NCBI GenBank assembly: GCA_021847425.1
Contig: JAJZRF010000002.1
Location: 16,727-80,726, forward strand
Direction of reading: 5' to 3'
DNA from: Deltaproteobacteria bacterium
GTDB lineage: Bacteria; Desulfobacterota; Desulfobulbia; Desulfobulbales; Desulfurivibrionaceae
Length of the DNA stretch: 64,000 bases
Shown: in pieces, positions 36,055 through 44,757 of the stretch
Numbering within the stretch: the first letter of the stretch is position 1
Layout of the letters: each line of letters begins with the position of its first letter
The notes under the pieces: model-generated
Databases searched by the model: none
Told to the model about the DNA's origin: nothing
What the model saw: the letters and a program-made list of their open reading frames with translations, nothing else
Translations under genes and position numbers: made by a program

Positions 36055-36145
36055 CGGCGATGGTCAGAAAACCATTTTTACTCCGGAACAATGCAGCAAC
36101 CGTTACGGGGTAGTTATTCCGCGATTTTTTATAAGTGAGAAATTC

Positions 36146-37405
36146 ATGGACAAGATAGTTATTCAAGGTGGATACCCCTTGCATGGTGAAATTCCGGTGA
36201 GCGGCGCCAAAAACGCGGCCCTGCCGCTCATGGCCGCCTGTCTGTTGAGCGGGGAGCCGATCACCTTGCGGAATGTGCCGGATCTCCGGGATACCAGAAC
36301 CTTTCTTTCCCTGCTGGAGTCTTTCGGGGTTAAGTGGCAAAAAGACGGTGCCGTGCTGGTGCTTGATGCCTCGGCGATCACGAACTGCGAGGCATCCTAT
36401 GATCTGGTGAAGACCATGCGAGCCTCGGTGCTGGTTCTGGGGCCGCTTTTGGCTCGGTTGGGCATGGCCCGGGTTTCCCTGCCTGGAGGATGCGCCATCG
36501 GCGCCCGACCCATTAATTTTCATCTCCAAGGGTTGGAAAAACTTGGTGCCCACTACGAGTTGAGTCAGGGGTATGTTGATGCCAAGACCGGGGGAAGGTT
36601 AAAAGGAAGCACTGTCTGTTTCGATATCCCTTCCGTCACCGGAACGGAGAATCTCCTCATGGCCGCGACCCTGGCCGAGGGCGTCACTGTGCTCAAAAAC
36701 GCGGCCCGTGAGCCGGAAATCGGCAACCTTGTCGATCTGCTTACAAGCATGGGGGCACGGATCAAGGGCAAGGGATCAGACACCCTGGTGGTTGAGGGGG
36801 TGCAAAAACTGCATGGCGCCGAACAGGAGGTCATTCCCGACCGGATAGAGGCAGGGACGTATCTTCTTGCTGTCGGGGCAGTTGGCGGCGAGGTTACGGT
36901 GACGCAGTGCAACCCGCAGCATCTGCCCTCTCTGCTTGAAAAATTACGGGCGGCAGGGCTGTCCATCGAGGAGGGAAATGACCGCATCCATGTGGCCCGC
37001 AAGGTGCCTCTTAAAAGCGTGGATGTCAAGACCATGCCCTATCCCGGCTTCGCAACGGATCTCCAGGCCCAGATCATGGCGCTGATGACCTTGAGCAATG
37101 GGCTGAGTGTGATTGCCGAGACCATCTTCGAGAACCGCTTCATGCATGTGGCCGAACTGCGGCGCATGGGGGCGGATATCAAGGTGGATGGCCACAGCGC
37201 CATTGTTACCGGCACAGGCCGGTTGAGCGGGGCGCCGGTGATGGCCACGGATCTGCGGGCCAGTGCTTCCCTGGTGGTCGCGGCCCTTGCCGCCGAGGGG
37301 GAAACCCATGTTTCCCGGGTCTATCATCTGGACCGCGGCTATGACAATCTGGTGGGCAAGCTCTCCGATGCCGGAGCTCGGATCAGGCGTGAAAAAGAAG
37401 AGTGA
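36146..37405 (+). CDS. murA: UDP-N-acetylglucosamine 1-carboxyvinyltransferase
   Basis: MurA transfers enolpyruvate from PEP to UDP-GlcNAc, the first committed peptidoglycan step and the fosfomycin target. The catalytic cysteine is Cys116 in [15 protein letters not shown]. The N-terminal [20 protein letters not shown] motif is standard. Length is 419 residues from the ATG at 36146; the frame is open back to 35984 inside prmC but that part lacks homology. It is in the rho-rpmE-prfA-prmC-murA group. Confidence 0.97.
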   Translation: MDKIVIQGGYPLHGEIPVSGAKNAALPLMAACLLSGEPITLRNVPDLRDTRTFLSLLESFGVKWQKDGAVLVLDASAITNCEASYDLVKTMRASVLVLGPLLARLGMARVSLPGGCAIGARPINFHLQGLEKLGAHYELSQGYVDAKTGGRLKGSTVCFDIPSVTGTENLLMAATLAEGVTVLKNAAREPEIGNLVDLLTSMGARIKGKGSDTLVVEGVQKLHGAEQEVIPDRIEAGTYLLAVGAVGGEVTVTQCNPQHLPSLLEKLRAAGLSIEEGNDRIHVARKVPLKSVDVKTMPYPGFATDLQAQIMALMTLSNGLSVIAETIFENRFMHVAELRRMGADIKVDGHSAIVTGTGRLSGAPVMATDLRASASLVVAALAAEGETHVSRVYHLDRGYDNLVGKLSDAGARIRREKEE

Positions 37406-37439
37406 ATTGCACCGCTCCCGGTTTGCTGGGCACAAGTTT

Positions 37440-37832
37440 ATCTATAAGTTGTCAGGCGATTTTCCAGCCAGTCCTGACGGATTTTCTTGGGGTTTTTCGC
37501 CTCTACGGCGCATGGCCTGGTCGTCGAGTTCGGCTTGAACGGGGATCATCCTGCCGTTCTCTAAGAGAGGCATTGATGCCGGATAGGGATTTTTCCCGCC
37601 ACTTTTTCAGACGACATCCCTCCTGATACAGGGGGACCTCGGCCCCCAACTCTCCTCGGGCCAGGGCTTCGACGGACTCGCCGCGTGGCAGGCGCAACGC
37701 CGCTTCCCGCTTGCGGCCTAAACTCCATCGCCACCCCCCTTGGTCAACGTCCGGGGAACGGTTCACTCTTGTTGGTTTGTGTTGTCTGTTCGATCTTCTT
37801 GGATGGGGATTTCCCCTCAAATTAGTGGCCAA
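37440..37832 (-). pseudogene. Degraded IS3-type transposase orfA relic
   Basis: On the minus strand the translation contains WSLGRKREAALRL, RGESVEALAR, CRLKKWREKSLSG and INASLRERQDDP. These together match the helix-turn-helix OrfA of a group of IS3-like transposases (consensus RKR..LRLLRGESLEALSRELGV, RLEEWRE.AL.G). Short insertions disrupt the middle, and after ERQDDP the matching sequence (PVQAELDDQAMRR) continues in another frame, so at least one frameshift is present. No orfB remains. It occupies most of the interval between murA and the zapB-like gene. Confidence 0.6.
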
Positions 37833-37875
37833 GAAAACCTATGCCGTTTCAGTCTGTCTTTCGGAGATAAAGGGC

Positions 37876-37905
37876 TTGACTTTCGTTTTTCCGAAGGAGT
37901 AAATT
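37876..37905 (+). promoter_or_regulatory. Candidate sigma-70 promoter for zapB-like/zapA/6S RNA
   Basis: TTGACT (37876-37881), an 18-base spacer and TAAATT (37900-37905), ending about 120 bases before the zapB-like ATG. Within the leader a 25-codon frame (GTG at 37908) has a GGAG site before it; whether it is translated is unknown. Confidence 0.4.
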
Positions 37906-38028
37906 TCGTGTTCATCCGGCAGTTGCTGGAAAAAGGTCTTTTGTCTGCAATCCAGAGGCTGGAATGTGGGCTTTTCCGAGAGTAAATTCTATCCATCCCG
38001 TCTGTTTTTGGGAGAAGGGGCGTTCTGT

Positions 38029-38346
38029 ATGGAATATGAGGAAGATTTGAAAAAGCTTGAGAGTAACGTTGAAAAAATGTTGACCAGTCTCGACTCAGCC
38101 CAGGAAGATAAGATAAAACTGCAAGCTGATATTGCCCGCTTGGAACAGGACAAGAAAGGACTTGAGGAGCAAGTCAAGCGCTTGAAGGATGAGAAGAAAA
38201 ATATTCATCAACGGGTCTCAGGGTTGCTCGGTTCCATTGAGAAATGGGAAAAACTAACGGTAGCCCAGTCTGATTCATTGTCTTCCGCGAAGGGCGTCGG
38301 CAAGGATACATTTGAGCCCGTTCAAGGGGTTCTGATAGGCAACTGA
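38029..38346 (+). CDS. ZapB-like coiled-coil cell division protein
   Basis: A 105-residue protein with a continuous heptad-rich coiled coil (about 4-75: EEDLKKLESNVEKML, then KIKLQADIARLEQDKKGLEE and onward) and a short tail. It lies 60 bases upstream of zapA. In E. coli ZapB is a small coiled-coil protein that joins the Z-ring through ZapA, so a ZapB role is a reasonable inference from size, fold and position. Coiled coils resemble each other, so homology cannot be proven by eye. The ATG at 38029 is preceded by a GGAGAAGGGG tract. Confidence 0.72.
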   Translation: MEYEEDLKKLESNVEKMLTSLDSAQEDKIKLQADIARLEQDKKGLEEQVKRLKDEKKNIHQRVSGLLGSIEKWEKLTVAQSDSLSSAKGVGKDTFEPVQGVLIGN

Positions 38347-38406
38347 TTGTGGAAATATATTGCTTTCAGGGAGTTATTCTGTTAACCCTTTCATTGGTGG
38401 TGCATT

Positions 38407-38688
38407 GTGGAACGATTGGTCACCTTTAAAGTGCTTGGCCAGGAGTATCCGCTCTATACAGATGCCCCGGAAAAAGATGTGCAGGAAATTTTGTCCTTGG
38501 TGAAAATGCAGCTGGAAGATGTTGGGCAAGCTTCTCAGCATGCTTTGCCCGCGAACAAGATCGGGATTTTAACGAGCTTGAACATCGCGGGTAAATACGT
38601 GAAGATGAAAAGGGAATACGAAGAATATAAGCAACGCGTTGAGGAAAAAATTGGTTTGCTCAGCGAAAGAATAGAGAAAAATTTTTAG
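38407..38688 (+). CDS. zapA: Cell division protein ZapA
   Basis: A 93-residue FtsZ-associated protein that cross-links filaments in the Z-ring. The N-terminal strand region VTFKVLGQEYPLYTDAPEKD and the C-terminal coiled coil (about 58-90) match the family. The start is GTG. 6S RNA begins 15 bases after the stop, the same zapA-ssrS order known in many proteobacteria. Confidence 0.88.
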   Translation: MERLVTFKVLGQEYPLYTDAPEKDVQEILSLVKMQLEDVGQASQHALPANKIGILTSLNIAGKYVKMKREYEEYKQRVEEKIGLLSERIEKNF

Positions 38689-38702
38689 ATATCATTGTGT
38701 TT

Positions 38703-38880
38703 TCCCCTGCCTTGTTAGTGATCTGGGAGAGTGTCTCGAGCCAACATTGAGATTGAGGGCGACTTTGCTGCTTCCGGAAAGGAATCCACTCCGGTGGAAT
38801 TCCTTGAAGGGATTACAAGTACCGTCCACCTAACGCAGTTAGGTTCGATGTCACTGCCGGACACTTCAATGGCGGGGGAT
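38703..38880 (+). ncRNA. ssrS: 6S RNA
   Basis: A structured RNA of about 178 bases that binds RNA polymerase holoenzyme. The ends close with a 9-bp stem, TCCCCTGCC (38703-38711) and GGCGGGGGA (38871-38879). An internal-loop stem follows (TTG..AGTG with CACT.CAA), then a large open central region. The 3' strand of that region has a small hairpin CCTAAC-GCA-GTTAGG near 38829-38843. An apical hairpin, GGAATCCAC with GTGGAATTCC, carries one bulge. This promoter-like bubble with flanking stems, and the position just after zapA, fit 6S RNA. The exact 5' and 3' ends are approximate. Confidence 0.78.
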
Positions 38881-39376
38881 TTGGTTGTTAGTTTACTGCC
38901 CATCTTCGGGATATTATGTTGGGCATTTATATAATATTGTGTGGTGAAGGCCTTCGTGCAGGCAGAATAAACAGTTATTTTGCTCTGCCATCAAGAGGAT
39001 GCGAAAACGGTAGGATCTGCCGCTTTTCCCCGAGGGGGAACCGTGCAAAGGATTGTGTTTCAGGTCTCTTGTTGCGTCATACGACAAAAAAACTCTCCGG
39101 TGATATGGGGAGATATTATATTGAAAGTGTGGAAAACAGTCGTCTGAGGACTTGTTGCCAAGACAAGAGATTTGCACCTGAAATATCCTTTTTTTCGTTT
39201 TTGTTTCCTCCTGATTTCCTTCCTCCGGTTCCCACATAAGGGTTGGTGGCTTTTGTTGCAGACCTGATAGTAAGGCTTGCAATATCCCCTCTCCACTCCT
39301 TTTACCCATGAGCGCGACATGACCGCGAATGGTCTTGTGCGTGCTTTTCAGATAAATTTGACATGAGGTTGTCTCC
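38881..39376. other. Intergenic region between 6S RNA and rny, 496 bp
   Basis: No gene is convincing here; a minus-strand frame overlapping rny lacks protein features. The first half contains several potential hairpins, including GGCAGA/TCTGCC arms (38960-38987) and TTTTCCCC-GAG-GGGGAA (39023-39037), and an AT-rich TATATAAT at 38929-38936. It could carry the rny promoter and perhaps a small RNA. Confidence 0.45.
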
Positions 39377-40936
39377 GTGACTGTACAAATAATATTAGCG
39401 ATTGTACTTGGCATATGCTGTGGAGTTGGCCTTGGTTTTCTGGTGCGCAAGAAGTTTCTTGAAGATCGCAGGGAAAATCTTGAGGCGCAGGGACGCAAGC
39501 TTATTGAAAACGCTTTGGCCGAAGCAGAGCAAATTAAAAAAGAAGCTGTTCTGCAAAGCAAGGATGAAGCTTATGCTCTGAAACAGGAAGCAGAAAAGGA
39601 AATTAAGGCGCTCAAGAAAGATGTTCTTGAGGAGGAGAAAAAGTTCATCCAAAAACTTGAACAGATTGAGCGGAAAATGGATTTTCTGGACAAGCGGGAG
39701 ATGGATTTCTTAAAAAAGGAACAGTCCTTTGCCCGGGAGGAAGAGGTTTTGGGGCGTCGACAAAAAGAGATTGATCTTGTTATCGAAGAACAGCGCGTCC
39801 AGCTTGAAAAAATTTCCGGAATATCTCGTGAGGAAGCCAAAAAGCAGCTTACGGACAGCATCGAAAGTGAAGCACGGATGGAAGCCGCCAAGATGGTGGT
39901 CAAGATTGAAAACGAAATGAAGATTCAGGCCGATAAAAAGGCAAAGGATATCATTGCCCTGGCCATTTCTCGATATGCCGGCGATTATGTCGCGGAAAAA
40001 ACCGTTTCCGTTGTGCCTTTGCCAAATGAGGAGATGAAGGGGAGGATCATCGGCCGTGAAGGCCGGAATATCCGGGCTATCGAAGCCGCAACCGGAATCG
40101 ACATCATTATTGACGACACCCCGGAAGCGGTGATCCTCTCGGGCTTTAATCCTGTCCGACGTGAGATTGCCCGTCAATCCCTGGAGCGATTGATCACCGA
40201 TGGCCGAATTCATCCCGCCAGAATCGAGGAGATTGTGGAAAAGGTGAGCGAGGAGCTTGAGGTGACCATGCGGGAAGCAGGGGAACAGGCAACCTTTGAT
40301 GTGGGAGCCCATGGCGTCAATTTGGAGTTGATCAAGCTGCTCGGTCGTCTCAAATACCGGACCAGCTATGGTCAGAATGTTTTGCAGCATTCCTTGGAGG
40401 TTGCCTTTCTCTGCGGCATTATGGCGGCCGAACTTGGAATTGATGTGAAACGGGCAAAGCGGGCCGGGTTGTTGCATGATATCGGCAAGGCCGTGGATCA
40501 TGAGATTGAGGGATCACACGCCAGCATTGGCGCGGATTTGGCTAAAAAATATGGTGAATCATCGGTTATTGTGCATGCTATTGCCGCCCATCATGAAGAT
40601 GTTCCGCCGGATGGAGTTCTTGATGTTCTCGTGCAATCTGCTGACGCCCTCTCCGGCGCCCGGCCCGGGGCGCGAAAGGAAATGCTGGAGTCGTATGTCA
40701 AACGGCTTGAGGATCTTGAGAAGATTGCCAACTCTTTCAAGGGGGTTGAAAAATCCTACGCCATTCAAGCTGGCCGTGAAGTGCGGATCATAGTCAACAG
40801 TGGGGTGATCAGCGATGCCGAGGCAATGATAGTCAGTAAGGACATTGTCAAGAAGATCGAGCAGGAATTGACCTATCCCGGTCAGATTCGTGTCACCGTA
40901 ATCCGGGAAACCAGGGCAGTGGAATACGCCAAATAG
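39377..40936 (+). CDS. rny: Ribonuclease Y
   Basis: A membrane-anchored endoribonuclease starting bulk mRNA decay. It has an N-terminal transmembrane helix (about 3-24), a long coiled coil (30-200), a KH domain with [15 protein letters not shown] near 217-231, and an HD domain with [12 protein letters not shown] near 364-375. Its 519 residues are typical. The start is a GTG with GAGG upstream. RNase Y is best known from Firmicutes but is also regular in deltaproteobacteria. A clear terminator follows. Confidence 0.96.
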   Translation: MTVQIILAIVLGICCGVGLGFLVRKKFLEDRRENLEAQGRKLIENALAEAEQIKKEAVLQSKDEAYALKQEAEKEIKALKKDVLEEEKKFIQKLEQIERKMDFLDKREMDFLKKEQSFAREEEVLGRRQKEIDLVIEEQRVQLEKISGISREEAKKQLTDSIESEARMEAAKMVVKIENEMKIQADKKAKDIIALAISRYAGDYVAEKTVSVVPLPNEEMKGRIIGREGRNIRAIEAATGIDIIIDDTPEAVILSGFNPVRREIARQSLERLITDGRIHPARIEEIVEKVSEELEVTMREAGEQATFDVGAHGVNLELIKLLGRLKYRTSYGQNVLQHSLEVAFLCGIMAAELGIDVKRAKRAGLLHDIGKAVDHEIEGSHASIGADLAKKYGESSVIVHAIAAHHEDVPPDGVLDVLVQSADALSGARPGARKEMLESYVKRLEDLEKIANSFKGVEKSYAIQAGREVRIIVNSGVISDAEAMIVSKDIVKKIEQELTYPGQIRVTVIRETRAVEYAK

Positions 40937-40947
40937 TTAACGATTTT

Positions 40948-40993
40948 AAAAGCTGATGGAGCCCCTGTCGTCTGGGTCCATCAGCTTTTTTTT
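40948..40993 (+). terminator. Intrinsic terminator after rny
   Basis: AAAAGCTGATGGA and TCCATCAGCTTTT form a 12-13 bp stem around a GC-rich loop, followed by a run of eight T. Confidence 0.9.
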
Positions 40994-41023
40994 GAGGCGA
41001 GACCATCTATTGTTGACCATTAC

Positions 41024-42241
41024 ATGAATATATCAATTGAAAAACAGATAGAGTTGATCCAGCGCGGGGCTGTCAACGTTATTTCCCGAGCAGATCTTGT
41101 AAAGAAACTGGAAAAGTCGCAAACGACCGGAACGCCTTTAAAAATCAAGGCCGGGTTTGATCCGACCGCTCCGGATCTTCATCTGGGGCATACTGTTCTT
41201 ATTCAAAAACTGAAGCATTTCCAGGATCTCGGGCATGAGATTTGTTTTCTGATCGGGGATTTTACCGGGATGATCGGGGATCCGACCGGCAAGTCCGAGA
41301 CCCGGAAGCCTTTGACGGTCGAACAGGTGGAGAAAAATGCCGAGAGCTACAAAGAGCAGATCTTTAAGATTCTCGACCCGGAAAAAACGAAGATTGTTTT
41401 TAACAGCACCTGGCTGAATATGCTCACGTCTAAAGACTTCATCATGCTTGCCTCGCAACTTACCGTGGCGCGCATGCTTGAGCGGGAGGATTTTAAGGTC
41501 CGTTTTGAAAATGAGCGGCCTATCAGCATTCATGAGTTTCTCTATCCCCTTATTCAGGGCTATGATTCTGTTGCTCTTAAGGCGGATGTGGAGATTGGGG
41601 GCACCGACCAGCTTTTCAATCTGCTCATGGGCCGGGATCTGCAACGGGTGTGGGGCCAGGAGCCCCAGGTGGTCATCACCATGCCTTTGCTTGAAGGACT
41701 CGACGGGGTCAACAAAATGAGCAAATCCCTTGGCAATTATATCGGCATCACCGAAAAGGCCGATGATATCTATGGGAAAACCATGTCGGTTTCCGATGAT
41801 CTCATGTTCCGGTATTTCGAGTTGCTCAGCGATCTTGCCGCGGAGCAAATAGATGCTCTCAAGGTGGAGATGCAGGCGGGACGGCTTCACCCCAAGGCGG
41901 TCAAGCAGCAGCTGGCCCGAGAATTAACTGGGCGCTTTTACGATGCCGTGACTGCCCAGAGGGCGGAAGAAAATTTTGAGAAGATATTCAGCCAGCATGA
42001 CAACCCGGAAGATATGCCCGCGATTGTCATGTCCGCCACTGAGGAAGGAGTCTGGCTGCCGAGACTCCTGGTTGAAACCCAGTTGGTCAGCGGAACCGGA
42101 GAGGCCCGGCGGATGATCCAGCAGAATGCTGTTTCTATTAATGGTGACAAGGTGAGCGACATAGAGCATCTCGTTATGGCCCAAGGCGAAATTATCCTCA
42201 AGGTCGGCAAGCGGCGTTTTTGCAAGGTTGTATTCACTTAG
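41024..42241 (+). CDS. tyrS: Tyrosyl-tRNA synthetase
   Basis: A class I synthetase of 405 residues charging tRNA-Tyr. The HIGH-type motif is HLGH at 53-56, KMSKS is at 231-235, and a C-terminal S4-like RNA-binding domain lies in about 340-400 ([17 protein letters not shown]). The long insertion-bearing core ([18 protein letters not shown]) assigns it to the TyrRS type common in proteobacteria. It has its own terminators on both sides and is therefore probably transcribed alone. Confidence 0.97.
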   Translation: MNISIEKQIELIQRGAVNVISRADLVKKLEKSQTTGTPLKIKAGFDPTAPDLHLGHTVLIQKLKHFQDLGHEICFLIGDFTGMIGDPTGKSETRKPLTVEQVEKNAESYKEQIFKILDPEKTKIVFNSTWLNMLTSKDFIMLASQLTVARMLEREDFKVRFENERPISIHEFLYPLIQGYDSVALKADVEIGGTDQLFNLLMGRDLQRVWGQEPQVVITMPLLEGLDGVNKMSKSLGNYIGITEKADDIYGKTMSVSDDLMFRYFELLSDLAAEQIDALKVEMQAGRLHPKAVKQQLARELTGRFYDAVTAQRAEENFEKIFSQHDNPEDMPAIVMSATEEGVWLPRLLVETQLVSGTGEARRMIQQNAVSINGDKVSDIEHLVMAQGEIILKVGKRRFCKVVFT

Positions 42242-42264
42242 GTTCACAGCCTGCGAGAGGTAAC

Positions 42265-42305
42265 AAAAAAATGGGGATTCGATTAGTTCGATTCCCCATT
42301 TTTTG
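42265..42305. terminator. Bidirectional intrinsic terminator after tyrS
   Basis: AAAAAATGGGGATTCGA and TCGATTCCCCATTTTTT form a long stem with one mismatch and a five-base loop. A T-run follows on both strands, so it can serve tyrS and the convergent minus-strand gene. Confidence 0.85.
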
Positions 42306-42442
42306 TTGATGGCACAGCGAAAAACAAGGAGTAAGCGAAGGAAATACCTGCTTTCTGCAAGATCATGCTGGATATCAGGCCGGTAGTTTGTCCCGGCCCC
42401 GTGCTGGATGGTCTGTTTTTTTTAGCGTCACCGTCCGGGGAA

Positions 42443-42862
42443 CTATTTGCCCGCGTCGATTTTTTCTTGCTTGATCTTGAGGCACTTGTGGCTGTAGTCA
42501 TCGAACTCGGCGCAGGTACTCAGGACAAAGGCCTCCTGCCGGGGATAAAAGGCGCATTTGCTCTGGTAGTCGCAGGTTTTGTTGAACGAATCCCAATGCT
42601 GGCATTCTTCGGTACATTCCAGATTGTTATAGGTATAGATGGTCTTTTCAAAGAGGCATTTCTTGTCGAAATCGTCCCAGTACTGGCACTCCCGCACTGC
42701 CAGGGCCTGGCCCAAAGGTCCGGCCTGCCCCCCTGCACAGATCACGGCAAGATCCCGGTCGCGGTAGATCTCCCCTTTTTGGAGGTGCACCTCCTTGGCC
42801 CTGATGGCGCCGGGAAGGGCAAGCAGGAAAACAGACAACAGAAGCAGCAGGCGCGGATTCAT
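42443..42862 (-). CDS. Secreted cysteine-rich protein with three Cys-loop repeats
   Basis: A 139-residue exported protein of no family I recognise. Residues 1-22 are a clear signal peptide (Leu-rich core, cleavage near AIRA-KE). The mature part has ten cysteines. Three repeats share C-x2-[WF]-D-x-[FY]-x3-C: C59-C69 (CQYWDDFDKKC), C87-C97 (CQHWDSFNKTC) and C117-C127 (CAEFDDYSHKC), spaced 28 and 30 residues apart. Disulfides within each repeat seem likely in the periplasm. It ends downstream against the tyrS terminator. Partner and role are unknown. Confidence 0.75.
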   Translation of the reverse strand: MNPRLLLLLSVFLLALPGAIRAKEVHLQKGEIYRDRDLAVICAGGQAGPLGQALAVRECQYWDDFDKKCLFEKTIYTYNNLECTEECQHWDSFNKTCDYQSKCAFYPRQEAFVLSTCAEFDDYSHKCLKIKQEKIDAGK

Positions 42863-43124
42863 AATCGTATCCTTTTGTGTGGGCAGGCCGGACCAGAGGC
42901 CTCAGGGGCAACGTCCCGTTTGCCATTCTTTTGTTGCCGGTAAAAAACCAGCGTTGCGGATCAAGATTTCCCGGTCCCCGCATTGAGGCGAGCAGCAGGC
43001 ACTATTTCTAAGATCGCACATCTCGCCGTGGTTTTGGTTCCATCGCAACCATCCCGGCCGAACACCTGCATGCAACCATTATGCAAAAAGCATCCGGCCG
43101 CTGCAATTTTTTTTTGGAAGGGGA

Positions 43125-43889
43125 CTACCTCACAAAGTAGACACAGGCGACAATACTCCCGATCCCCACCACGATTCGTCGCAGCATCAGCGGGCTCATC
43201 CGTCCCGCCAGCCTGCCTCCCGCGACGCCACCGGCAAGGGCGCCAACCGCCATGACCAGGGCGGCCGGCCACACCACCTGTCCGGAAAAAAGGAAGAACA
43301 CTGCGGCGGAGATATTGACAGTGAAGGCGATGAACTGTTTCAGGGCATTGAGCCGGGTCAGCGAATCGTCCACGGCAATCCCCAGAACCGCCAGGATGAT
43401 CACGCTCAATCCGGCGCCGAAATATCCGCCGTAAATCGCGGCGGAGGTTACCGGCACCAGCGCCCATCTGTCATGCGCATGGCTGCCGTTGCTCTGCCCG
43501 GGGCGTCGCACAAGCCAGGCGCGGATTTTGTCCTGCGCAGCCAGCAATAGTGCAGCAAACAGGATCAAATAAGGCACCAGGACGCGAAAGAGATGATTTC
43601 CTGTGTGCAGGAGCAGAAAACCGCCGAAGATTCCTCCGAAAACGCTTGCGGGGAGAAGAAGCCAAAGCCTTTGAGTCTGGCCGCGAAGATCTTTTTTCTG
43701 GGCGAAGGTCGCCCCCAGATATCCCGGACAGAGCGCCACGGTGTTGGTCACGTTTGCTGCTACGGGTGGGAGCCCCACTGCGATAAGCATCGGAAAGGTG
43801 ATCAGCGTGCCGCCCCCGGCCAGGGCATTCACGCCACCGCCGACAACGGCAGCCAGGCCAACAATAATCAGGTCAACGCCACCTGTCAT
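43125..43889 (-). CDS. TauE/SafE family membrane exporter
   Basis: A 254-residue integral membrane protein with about eight helices. The family hallmarks are [17 protein letters not shown] near residues 17-33 and the mirrored [12 protein letters not shown] near 153-164. The family includes proposed exporters of sulfite, sulfoacetate and other organic acids. Its ATG start overlaps the stop of the GntR-type regulator (43886-43889), so they form a coupled regulator-transporter pair and the transporter's substrate may be linked to the regulator's ligand. The substrate is not deducible from sequence. Confidence 0.88.
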   Translation of the reverse strand: MTGGVDLIIVGLAAVVGGGVNALAGGGTLITFPMLIAVGLPPVAANVTNTVALCPGYLGATFAQKKDLRGQTQRLWLLLPASVFGGIFGGFLLLHTGNHLFRVLVPYLILFAALLLAAQDKIRAWLVRRPGQSNGSHAHDRWALVPVTSAAIYGGYFGAGLSVIILAVLGIAVDDSLTRLNALKQFIAFTVNISAAVFFLFSGQVVWPAALVMAVGALAGGVAGGRLAGRMSPLMLRRIVVGIGSIVACVYFVR

Positions 43890-44593
43890 TCTTTCTCCAT
43901 GACGGAAAGGGTTGCGCCGTGAATGTCGAGCATGGCGGTTGTGGTTGCCACGGCTTGAGATGCGTCATGGGTTTCGATGGCCGCCAGCAATTTGTCGTGC
44001 AGGTCAGCGGTTTGCGAACCCTTGCCGTCATCGGCGGTCCACAGGGCGGCAAGTGCTTCACGCAGGGTAAAGGCAAAGGTGCGATAGAGGTCGGCAAGAA
44101 CTTCGTTGCCTGCGGCGTTTGCCACCGCACAGTGGAAGGAAATATCCGCATCGAGCGCTGCCGCCGCATCGTTACCGGACAGGGCGTCATGCCGCATCCG
44201 GAGAAAGCCGCGCATGCGTTCCAGATCGGTTTCCTCCCGCCGTTTTGCAGCGAGGCGCACGATTTCGAGTTCCAGGGTTCTGCGGACTTCATTGACCTCG
44301 CGGATCCTGGCCCGGCGAAGTCTCTGGGCGAGGGGTTCCTTGTGCGAGGGCAGGGCCCGGACATAGGTCCCGTCACCCTGGCGCACCTCCAGCATGCCAT
44401 TGTGGGCCAAAACGCGAATCGCTTCGCGGAGGGTGGAGCGGCCAACGCCGAGCTCTTTCATGAGAAGCGGCTCGGCGGACAATTTTGAACCAATGGCATA
44501 CTCGCCCGCTGAAATAGCACTCTGCAGGTGCTCAATCACCTGACCGGTGAGTTGTGATGGCTTGATTGTATTGTTTGATTTTATATTCATCAT
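43886..44593 (-). CDS. GntR/FadR-type transcriptional regulator (FCD domain)
   Basis: A 235-residue regulator with a winged helix-turn-helix at about 18-80 ([20 protein letters not shown] and [14 protein letters not shown]) and a C-terminal all-helical FCD ligand domain with metal-binding histidines in the [11 protein letters not shown] and DLHDKL regions. FCD regulators usually respond to carboxylic acids. Two ATG codons in tandem are available at 44593 and 44590. The promoter interval is AT-rich and includes CATC and GATG arms near the start codon (44591-44607) that could be an autoregulatory site. Confidence 0.92.
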   Translation of the reverse strand: MMNIKSNNTIKPSQLTGQVIEHLQSAISAGEYAIGSKLSAEPLLMKELGVGRSTLREAIRVLAHNGMLEVRQGDGTYVRALPSHKEPLAQRLRRARIREVNEVRRTLELEIVRLAAKRREETDLERMRGFLRMRHDALSGNDAAAALDADISFHCAVANAAGNEVLADLYRTFAFTLREALAALWTADDGKGSQTADLHDKLLAAIETHDASQAVATTTAMLDIHGATLSVMEKE

Positions 44594-44757
44594 ATCATCA
44601 GATGTTTTATGGATTATAAAATGTCACAGAGAACGTGTCAATGCCAATCAGTCGTCCTAACTCTGTGTTTCCTTCCGTGTCTGGCAAGAATCGTGGGCGC
44701 AAGCGGCAACCGCACGGCCGGAAAGAGAGGGAAGGGGAAGATAGTTCCACCCCCTTC

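Noticed and set aside
38914..39561. 215-codon minus-strand frame across the 6S-rny spacer
   Set aside because: It overlaps the rny 5' end, shows no domain and has atypical composition; rny is clearly coding on the other strand.
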